From Porticoccaceae bacterium (GTDB taxonomy: Bacteria > Pseudomonadota > Gammaproteobacteria > Pseudomonadales > Porticoccaceae), in assembly GCA_003448675.1 (NCBI GenBank), contig DLXZ01000217.1:1-12077 (forward strand): a stretch of 12,077 bases of DNA. Direction: 5' to 3'. Position 1 is the stretch's first letter; each line of letters begins with the position of its first letter. The position numbers and the translations under genes were made by a program. The notes under the pieces were generated by a model. It was not told where the DNA came from and ran no database searches. It worked only from the letters and a program-made list of their open reading frames with translations. Shown in pieces: positions 5,818 through 12,077 of this stretch.

Positions 5818-8800
5818 TTAAATCAGTTTTAAGCGGGGACGGTTATCGGAATTTGTCCCCGATAAATAAGATTGATCAAACTCTTCTATTGGCAGCGGCT
5901 TGCTGATAAGAAAACCTTGAGCGACATCGCATCCGAATTCAGCTATCAACGCACGCTGGGCTTCGGTCTCAACACCTTCGGCAACCGTCTTCAAGCCCAG
6001 GCTGTTAGCTAGCGCTATGATACCCTTTACAATTGCCTGGTCCTCCTTGCTTTTGTCAATTTCCTGGATAAAGGATTTGTCTATTTTTAGACTGTCCACG
6101 GGTAAGTTTTTCAAATAGTTCAGTGAGGAATATCCAGTGCCGAAATCGTCAATTGCGACGGTGAATCCGAGATTCTTTAATTGGAGAATTTCCGAGCGGC
6201 TATGTTGCGGATCACCCATGAGAATACTTTCGGTAATTTCCAGCTCGAGAAGTTTAGGGTTGATGTTGTGCAGTGCTGCCTGATCGCGTAAATAATCGAT
6301 TAATTGCCAGGATTGACTTAGATCCTTGCCGGACAAGTTGACCGATAGCTTTAAGGCGATTCCGCGCCTTGACCAAATGCTGATTTGAACGATTGCCTGT
6401 TTGATCACCCAGCGCGTTAGATCCGCGATTAAGTCAGATTCTTCGGCGATGGGAATAAATTCGCCAGGACCCAATAACCCTCTATCCGGGTGTTGCCAGC
6501 GGATTAGCACTTCGGCCGCCGTGAGTTTGTTCGTGCCAATGTCAACTTGAGGCTGACAAAAAAGTACGAGTTGATTGTGGTCGATTGCGTATCGAAGATC
6601 CTGTTCCAGTTCGATACGCTTTGTAATCTCATCAGCCATGCCGGCTTGATAAAATACGTAGTGGTTCTTGTTTTTCTTGGCTTTAAACATCGCCAGATCA
6701 GCGTGTTTTAAGAGGCTGTTTACGTCCTTGCCATCTTCAGGGTAGGTAGCTATACCGATGCTTGAAGAAGTAAACATCTTTTTATCCAGAAAGACAAAAG
6801 GTTCGCTCAGTGAATCACAGATAGTTTGCGCGACCCTCGCGATACGATCATTGTCCTCGATATTTTCCAGAACAATGGTGAACTCATCTCCCCCTAATCG
6901 TGCGACGAAATCCGTTTCTCTAACACAGTTTCTCAATCTCTCAGCCACCACTTTCAAAAGCAGGTCGCCAACATTGTGTCCTAAAGTATCATTTACATTT
7001 TTAAAGTTATCTAAATCGAGAAATAAAACGGCGGCCTGTTTTTCGTGCAGGTTGGCTCTATCTAAAATGACGCGCAGTTCCTGCATTAATTTAGCGCGAT
7101 TAGGCAGATTGGTTAAAGAGTCGATGTATGCCATTTGCCTCATTTTTTGTCCGGCTTTGTTCGCCTTGACCAATCTTGAGACACGCTCCTTAAGGACCGT
7201 GAAGTGCAGGGGCTTGGTAACAAAATCTGTAGCGCCACTTGAAAAAGCTTTGGATATGGCGTCTTCATCGTCTAACGAAGTGATCATCAATATGGGTATG
7301 GTTGCACAGCCGGGTAATTCCCTGATGATGGTGCAAGCTTTAAACCCATCAATATCCTGCATCATTGCGTCCATAAGAATGATGTCGGGTATGTGCCGCT
7401 TACAGGTCTCGATTGCCTGCGCGCCACTGGTAGCTTCTACTATCTCAAACCCTTCCTTGCTAAAAATGCCGCCGAGAGCCAATCGCAGTGTCCGATCGTC
7501 ATCAACGATCAAGATTATATGGTTACTATTCGCTTGCGCATTCTCATCCTGGTCACCTTTTAGTACATGTTCATGCAGATCGTCTTTGAGCATGTCAAAT
7601 TGCCGATCGAGGGCCTCTACATAAGGGCTACAATCAGCGAGACAGTTTTCCTTAGCCAGCCCTTCTATCGCCTTGGCACTTTCAATTAAATGGTATGCTC
7701 CAAAGTTAGCAGCGCTACCTTTCATGGTGTGTGCAAATTCTCGAGCCTGTACAGCGTTTTTCGTAGCGAGCGCGTTGCGAAGCGAGTCAATATATATAGG
7801 GGTGTCTTCAATGAATGCTTCGATCATCGAATAAACCGTATCACCCAATGTTTCAAAAAGTTGGTCAACCATTTTTGCGTCATAGGTTGATGTAAGACTG
7901 ACATGACTAGTGAGTCTGCCTTCCTGTTGTTTAGTAACTTCGTTGATGGACGATTGTTCATCCAGGTCAATATGCAGCCAGTCTCTAACTAATTTTTGAA
8001 GAACACTAATCCTCAGGGGTTTGCTTAGAAAATCGTCCATGCCCGCATCAATACACCGCTCCTGTTCGGTTGCAGTATTATTGGCTGTCATCGCGACAAT
8101 CGGTGTTTCCTTGCCATGCTCGAGTTTTCTGATTTCACGTGTGCATTCATAGCCGTCCATCACGGGCATGTTGCAATCCATTAAGACCAGATCGTATTTG
8201 TTATTTATGACCGAGGTAAGTGCGGTCCGTCCGTCAAAAGCTGTATCTACTGAAATGCCAATCCGTTTCAACATTTCGACAGCCACTTGTTGATTAACGC
8301 GGTTGTCATCAACGACTAAAACGCAAATATCCTTACTCTGTGTATCATCGCGTGTTTTATCGACCGAGAGTGTATTTGAAGGAAAGTCGACAGACGCAGG
8401 CGCCAGAGTGAGTAGTTCATTGATGTGATGTATAGAATCTTTAGTTAAGGGTTTTTCGATTGTGCTTGTAAATATGTCTGGCAGTGCTACCTCGTGATAA
8501 GGGTTGACCAGTGCTACCGCAGTGATGTTGTACAGGTTTGCATAACGCTCTAATAAGGTCTCGATTTGCACTTTATTCTTAATGAAAGCGGTGCTATCCA
8601 CTAATATCAGATCGTAATGGTTGCCCTCGGTGCGTTGTTGGTTTACATGCGTAATAATTTCCCTGTAGTCGTTGCCGACGTCGCATATAAAATTGTAAGG
8701 CAATAAATTCTGGTTTATGAATTGTTTGACAATCTTGCTGTTTGAAATTACAAGAGCACGTTTTAGTGTTTGTTTATCTATACTATTTTGTTGTAAGGGG

Positions 8801-10311
8801 GGCGAGCCTAGTTCTGGGCCGACAGGTAAAGAAAACCAAAATGTTGACCCGTGCCCTTTTTCACTGATAACGCCAATTTCGCCTTTCATCATATGAATGG
8901 CTTGTTTAGTTATTGTCAGTCCAAGTCCGGTACCTGCGTATTCCCTGGTGCTAGACGAATCAGCTTGCGTGAATGCTTCAAATATTGTTGTCTGGTCTGC
9001 TTCATCAATACCTACACCGGTGTCGGTGACCTTAAAACATAGTTGGCCGCTCGACTGTTCCTGCTCTGGCTCTGAATATGTTACCAATACTGAAATCTCT
9101 CCCTGATCGGTAAACTTTATTGCGTTGCCGACGAGGTTGATAAGAATTTGCTGTAATCTTGATCGGTCTAAAGTCGCTTTTCTTGTAATACTGGGGTCTA
9201 TGAGGTAGCCAATATCCAGCGTCTTTCCTAATGCCTGGGAAGCCAATAATTTAACGACATCCTCTACCAATTCGCGTACGTCGAGATCAGTTGCCCTGAG
9301 AACTGTTTTTTCCGCTTCGGCTTTTGAAAAATCCAGTATGTCATCTATGAGCGTTAGCAAACTTTCGGCGGAGTTTTTCGCTACCCCAACATATTCGTGC
9401 TGACGAGAATTAAGAGAGGAGCCATCAAGCAAATCAAGCATGCCTAAAACGGCATTCATGGGCGTTCTAAGCTCATGTGTGACATTCGCTGCAAACTCCG
9501 CTTTAATTCGCGCATTTTCCACTGCCTTATCGCGTGCAATCTCCAGCTCGCGCTCTCTTTGTTCAAGAACGTCCATCATGGTATTGAATGCGTGCTGCAT
9601 GACAGTTATTTCAGGCTGCCCCTTTAAATGCGCACGGACACTGGTGTCACCTTTTTCCGCGCGTTCCATCGTGCTTGCCAATTGCTCGATCGGATTGGTG
9701 ATGCGACGTGATAAAAAAAGTAAAGCCAAACAGATTGATGCACCGACAGCAAACGCGAAAAGCATATTCGTATTAAATGTTCTACGCTGCAGTAAGTACA
9801 ATGAATCCTTGCTTAGTGAAACGGATACAAAACCAAGTAATGTCTGTGCCTGATTAGCATCAGTAGTCATTATTTCGATAGATTCATCAACATCGGATTC
9901 AGTAAAAACCTGAACTTCCAGAACCCATTTGTCTTCATATTCATAGCTAGTTATATTGCTGTTTTCAATATATAACTTTAGCGGGTCAACAGGTTCATAG
10001 TTGGCTGATCGATACAGCGGGGTTCCATTCAGTAATCTAATCTCCTGAACTTCAATATCGGGGTGGCCGGAAATAACGGATACCGCCTCTTGTGCGGTAT
10101 ATTCACTCTCGTAAAGTAATGCTAGTTTGCTTTGTCGAGCGAGAGTTTTAGCAACCTGTTCGCCTTGGGCATATAGCTGTTTTTCTAAAACATCGTTGGA
10201 TGTGGTGCTAGTGAAATAACCGCCAAGGGGTGCCATAACGCCTATAAAGCATATAAACATCGTCAGTATTTGCTGCCGAAAGTTTAAATTTCGGAGATTA
10301 AATTTATTCAT
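5818..10311 (-). CDS. Membrane hybrid histidine kinase with three receivers, HPt, GGDEF and EAL domains
   Basis: This 1497-residue protein is predicted to be an inner-membrane phosphorelay controlling cyclic-di-GMP. In order it has TM1 (about 13-33), a CHASE8-like periplasmic domain (about 35-178), TM2 (180-200) and HAMP plus coiled coil (200-270). HisKA follows with H279 in THELRTP, then HATPase with NAIKF (396-400), DTGVGI (430-435) and GTGLGL (460-465). Receiver 1 (515-635) reads VISNSK where acidic residues belong. Receiver 2 (661-780) has D712, T742 and K764. HPt has H861 in AHTMKGSAANFGA. Receiver 3 (931-1050) has D981, T1011 and K1033. GGDEF is intact at 1140-1144 with an inhibitory-site RETD at 1131-1134. 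The EAL domain reads EVL at 1267-1269 and keeps ELEITES, IDDFGTG, K1409, E1445 and Q1465. The likely route is H279 to D712 to H861 to D981, then output. It lies 23 bp downstream of a periplasmic binding protein gene, probably in the same operon. No Shine-Dalgarno is visible before its ATG, so translation may be coupled. The periplasmic family call is by resemblance only. Confidence 0.92.
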   Translation of the reverse strand: MNKFNLRNLNFRQQILTMFICFIGVMAPLGGYFTSTTSNDVLEKQLYAQGEQVAKTLARQSKLALLYESEYTAQEAVSVISGHPDIEVQEIRLLNGTPLYRSANYEPVDPLKLYIENSNITSYEYEDKWVLEVQVFTESDVDESIEIMTTDANQAQTLLGFVSVSLSKDSLYLLQRRTFNTNMLFAFAVGASICLALLFLSRRITNPIEQLASTMERAEKGDTSVRAHLKGQPEITVMQHAFNTMMDVLEQRERELEIARDKAVENARIKAEFAANVTHELRTPMNAVLGMLDLLDGSSLNSRQHEYVGVAKNSAESLLTLIDDILDFSKAEAEKTVLRATDLDVRELVEDVVKLLASQALGKTLDIGYLIDPSITRKATLDRSRLQQILINLVGNAIKFTDQGEISVLVTYSEPEQEQSSGQLCFKVTDTGVGIDEADQTTIFEAFTQADSSSTREYAGTGLGLTITKQAIHMMKGEIGVISEKGHGSTFWFSLPVGPELGSPPLQQNSIDKQTLKRALVISNSKIVKQFINQNLLPYNFICDVGNDYREIITHVNQQRTEGNHYDLILVDSTAFIKNKVQIETLLERYANLYNITAVALVNPYHEVALPDIFTSTIEKPLTKDSIHHINELLTLAPASVDFPSNTLSVDKTRDDTQSKDICVLVVDDNRVNQQVAVEMLKRIGISVDTAFDGRTALTSVINNKYDLVLMDCNMPVMDGYECTREIRKLEHGKETPIVAMTANNTATEQERCIDAGMDDFLSKPLRISVLQKLVRDWLHIDLDEQSSINEVTKQQEGRLTSHVSLTSTYDAKMVDQLFETLGDTVYSMIEAFIEDTPIYIDSLRNALATKNAVQAREFAHTMKGSAANFGAYHLIESAKAIEGLAKENCLADCSPYVEALDRQFDMLKDDLHEHVLKGDQDENAQANSNHIILIVDDDRTLRLALGGIFSKEGFEIVEATSGAQAIETCKRHIPDIILMDAMMQDIDGFKACTIIRELPGCATIPILMITSLDDEDAISKAFSSGATDFVTKPLHFTVLKERVSRLVKANKAGQKMRQMAYIDSLTNLPNRAKLMQELRVILDRANLHEKQAAVLFLDLDNFKNVNDTLGHNVGDLLLKVVAERLRNCVRETDFVARLGGDEFTIVLENIEDNDRIARVAQTICDSLSEPFVFLDKKMFTSSSIGIATYPEDGKDVNSLLKHADLAMFKAKKNKNHYVFYQAGMADEITKRIELEQDLRYAIDHNQLVLFCQPQVDIGTNKLTAAEVLIRWQHPDRGLLGPGEFIPIAEESDLIADLTRWVIKQAIVQISIWSRRGIALKLSVNLSGKDLSQSWQLIDYLRDQAALHNINPKLLELEITESILMGDPQHSRSEILQLKNLGFTVAIDDFGTGYSSLNYLKNLPVDSLKIDKSFIQEIDKSKEDQAIVKGIIALANSLGLKTVAEGVETEAQRALIAEFGCDVAQGFLISKPLPIEEFDQSYLSGTNSDNRPRLKLI
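5834..5861. repeat. Inverted repeat at the convergent 3' ends, weak terminator candidate
   Basis: CGGGGAC (5834-5840) and GTCCCCG (5855-5861) are perfect 7-bp arms around a 14-nt loop. The element lies in the last codons of the minus-strand kinase gene, 33 bp past the acyl-CoA dehydrogenase stop. No clear T-run follows it in either direction. It could slow or end transcription from the + operon, or be a chance product of coding sequence. Confidence 0.25.
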
Positions 10312-10334
10312 TACAGTAAATACATTGCAGTTAA

Positions 10335-11267
10335 TTACAGAATATTGTCTAAAACCTGGTGGGTGTCATTTGCCTGTGTTAGACCCAGGTGCCTTAGTGT
10401 GCGCTCATTGCCTGCTATATAAATATCCTTTAGAAGCTTTAACTCAAATTTAGCATTCGTTTGGCTGTCCGTATCGTTAGCTAAACGAGCTAAGCTTGCC
10501 CCAAGCGCGGTGTTGTTGGGATATATAGAAAACAAAGCACCTCTTTTAACATGGGTGGGGTTGGAAGAAAACACTTTAATTTTTCGATCCCAGGCTGTTT
10601 CCAGAATTAGGGATAATAAACTGGTGTCGTTCAGTGCCTTATCACGCATTAACCAGATCGCATCGTGGGTTCCGAGATTTTTAAGTAAATTCCGGTATTC
10701 GCTAGCCGCAGCTTTAATGGTTTTCGCTTCGTGGACAGTAAAGCTGATATTGACAGACTGTGCATAGTCAATGGCGGCGCGAAGTTGGTCCTGCTTGTTA
10801 CTAGAGTCAGTGACAACATGAATGTGATTAATGTTGTTATCGAGTAACAATAGTTTGTTTATCACGACTGCAGGATCCACGATCATCGATATGCCACGCG
10901 TTGTAGAGCTCGATCTGGATATAGCGCCGGCAACGATAGGGACATCCGGTGCTATTTGTAATGCGATTTCTAGCGCGCCAGACCCGAGTGCAACAATACT
11001 ATCAGGTTTGTTGGTTTTAACTGCCGATATAAAGGTTTCGTAATTTTCCTCGGCTCTTATCGGTATGGCAACGGTATTGTTTGGGTTGGCATTTCTTATG
11101 CCGGTAATGATGTCCTGATAGATCTTTGTATAAGGTTTTCGTACCTCTGGGTAGAAAACTAACAATTCAGCGGGAATGGCGCGAACAGGTAAAGACAACG
11201 CTAACAGGATAAGTATAAAAACATAATGACTTTTTTTGGCTTTCAAAAATTGCACGCTTTGCTTCAT
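10335..11267 (-). CDS. Stand-alone periplasmic substrate-binding protein, ABC_sub_bind (PF04392-like) family
   Basis: This 310-residue secreted protein has a basic start, a hydrophobic stretch (HYVFILILLALSLPVRA, 14-30) and a likely signal peptidase I site near residue 30. There is no lipobox cysteine. The mature part has the two-lobed periplasmic-binding-protein pattern. It includes PDSIVALGSGALEIAL (88-103) and PIVAGAISRSSSTTRG (110-125). The family-typical segment GALFSIYPNNTALGASLARLA is at 243-263, and the closing AGNERTLRHLGL is at 285-296. These match the ABC_sub_bind family, often annotated as ABC transporter substrate-binding protein. No permease or ATPase gene is nearby. It sits 53 bp after a TonB-dependent receptor and 23 bp before a membrane sensor kinase, so it more likely presents a ligand to the kinase's periplasmic domain than feeds a transporter. 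The ligand is unknown. AGGG directly abuts the ATG, so the ribosome binding site is poor. Confidence 0.8.
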   Translation of the reverse strand: MKQSVQFLKAKKSHYVFILILLALSLPVRAIPAELLVFYPEVRKPYTKIYQDIITGIRNANPNNTVAIPIRAEENYETFISAVKTNKPDSIVALGSGALEIALQIAPDVPIVAGAISRSSSTTRGISMIVDPAVVINKLLLLDNNINHIHVVTDSSNKQDQLRAAIDYAQSVNISFTVHEAKTIKAAASEYRNLLKNLGTHDAIWLMRDKALNDTSLLSLILETAWDRKIKVFSSNPTHVKRGALFSIYPNNTALGASLARLANDTDSQTNAKFELKLLKDIYIAGNERTLRHLGLTQANDTHQVLDNIL

Positions 11268-11320
11268 CCCTGTTAGTTAAATCCGTTTTACTGTTTCCGA
11301 GCTTGGTTCCCATCAATGCG

Positions 11321-12077
11321 TTAAAACAGCTTATAGCGTATTTCCGCCATCAGGCTTCTTCCCGCAAGTGGCAGGTCGTCAGGGATTAATGGCGTGGGTG
11401 TTGCATTAAGGCTCGGTTCGCGTGCGTTTTCGTCGAAAATATTTTTGGCTAGAAGTGCTAATTCGAGTTGGTTTCCCAAAAATCGTTTGCGCAAGGTCAG
11501 GTCTACGATCGTATAATCATCTATATCGGTTCGAGGGTCGTCAAAGGATCGATTACGGTCCATGACTCGGTTAAGTTGCACCGTGAAATCACAATCATGT
11601 GTCAAGGTCGCTACCCCTCGAATGTAGAATTGCTGCTCGGGTGAATTGGCGGCATCGGTATCTGTGGTTCTGTCCTCGGCGTTCTGCCAGGCGTAGTTGG
11701 TCAATAGGGAGAGATAATCATTGACGCTCCAGCTCAGCTCAATTTCCAAACCCTCGGCGCTTTGCTCGCCAACATTTTGCGCGGTCCGTGTGGATCCTCC
11801 GGGGTCCGGAACAAACTGAATAATGTCATCCCATCTATAATGAAAAAGATTCAAATCTATATTAATGTCAAATGTCGGTCGATAATTAAAAGCGAGCTCA
11901 TAGCTTTCTAGCGTTTCCGGCTCTAGGTTAGGATTGCCGAGTACAGTTGGGTTCGATTGCACACGGGTTTCGGCGAATGAGGGCGCACGAAAAGCTTCAC
12001 CGTAAAGGAATTTAGTTGTTAAGTTATGTGTGGTAGACCATACCAGCGCAAAGCGGGGATTTATGGTGTCGCCAAAG
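11321..12077 (-). CDS. TonB-dependent outer-membrane receptor, C-terminal part (5' end outside window)
   Basis: The last 251 codons of a TonB-dependent receptor are present, and the frame stays open to the right edge. A GTG inside it (11962) is not a start. The segment is outer-membrane beta-barrel. Near the edge it reads INPRFALVW, then LYGEAFRAPSFAE and LGNPNLEPETLESYELAF, a signature set shared by TonB receptors. Next comes a run of alternating strands with aromatic girdles. The protein ends in LMAEIRYKLF, the expected terminal phenylalanine of barrel proteins recognised by BamA. The plug, TonB box and signal peptide are off the edge, so the substrate (siderophore, cobalamin, carbohydrate or other) cannot be inferred. 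It is followed after 53 bp by the periplasmic binding protein and then the kinase, suggesting one operon in which it is the uptake or sensing gate. The operon promoter is outside the window. Confidence 0.9.
   Translation of the reverse strand, partial: FGDTINPRFALVWSTTHNLTTKFLYGEAFRAPSFAETRVQSNPTVLGNPNLEPETLESYELAFNYRPTFDINIDLNLFHYRWDDIIQFVPDPGGSTRTAQNVGEQSAEGLEIELSWSVNDYLSLLTNYAWQNAEDRTTDTDAANSPEQQFYIRGVATLTHDCDFTVQLNRVMDRNRSFDDPRTDIDDYTIVDLTLRKRFLGNQLELALLAKNIFDENAREPSLNATPTPLIPDDLPLAGRSLMAEIRYKLF

Noticed and set aside
6758..7624. A 288-codon + strand open frame opposite the kinase GGDEF/REC3 region
   Set aside because: It is antisense to conserved receiver and GGDEF motifs, is rich in serine and cysteine without domain logic, and is a shadow.
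11960..11962. GTG as the start of a 213-residue protein
   Set aside because: The frame continues to the right edge with typical TonB-receptor motifs (INPRFALVW, YGEAFRAPSFAE), so this is an internal valine of a truncated gene.

Overview
The window looks like chromosomal DNA of a free-living, probably marine gammaproteobacterium. This rests on a Pseudomonas-type pil-chp chemosensory gene order, a TonB-dependent receptor, class I cytochrome c and fatty-acid-type CoA chemistry; the exact genus cannot be told from the sequence alone. No mobile elements, CRISPR arrays, tRNA or rRNA genes were seen.

Region 1 (1-1666, + strand) is the 3' end of a type IV pilus chemosensory (Pil-Chp) operon: the C-terminal receiver domain of a ChpA-like histidine kinase, a CheB-like methylesterase (ChpB) and a CheW-like adaptor (ChpC). 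The genes are packed tightly, and chpB and chpC overlap by 4 bp. A small periplasmic cytochrome c gene on the minus strand (1694-2041) converges on this operon.

Region 2 (2042-2329) is a divergent intergenic region with candidate promoters in both directions and an inverted repeat. It leads into a two-gene + strand operon (2330-5801): an AMP-forming acyl-CoA ligase and a 600-residue acyl-CoA dehydrogenase. Together they should activate a carboxylic acid to its CoA thioester and introduce the first double bond. Both resemble the families that include DmdB and DmdC of the dimethylsulfoniopropionate demethylation route, but the substrate cannot be fixed from sequence.

Region 3 (5818-12077, minus strand) is the most interesting part. 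Read in transcription order it holds the 3' end of a TonB-dependent outer-membrane receptor, a stand-alone periplasmic substrate-binding protein of the ABC_sub_bind (PF04392-like) family, and a 1497-residue membrane hybrid histidine kinase. The kinase carries a CHASE8-like periplasmic domain, HAMP, HisKA, HATPase, a degenerate receiver, a second receiver, HPt, a third receiver, GGDEF and EAL domains. The layout suggests a trans-envelope sensing system: outer-membrane uptake, then periplasmic binding, then a single-polypeptide phosphorelay ending in cyclic-di-GMP synthesis and/or degradation. No ABC permease or ATPase accompanies the binding protein inside the window, which favours a sensory role for it. 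The operon's promoter lies beyond the right edge.
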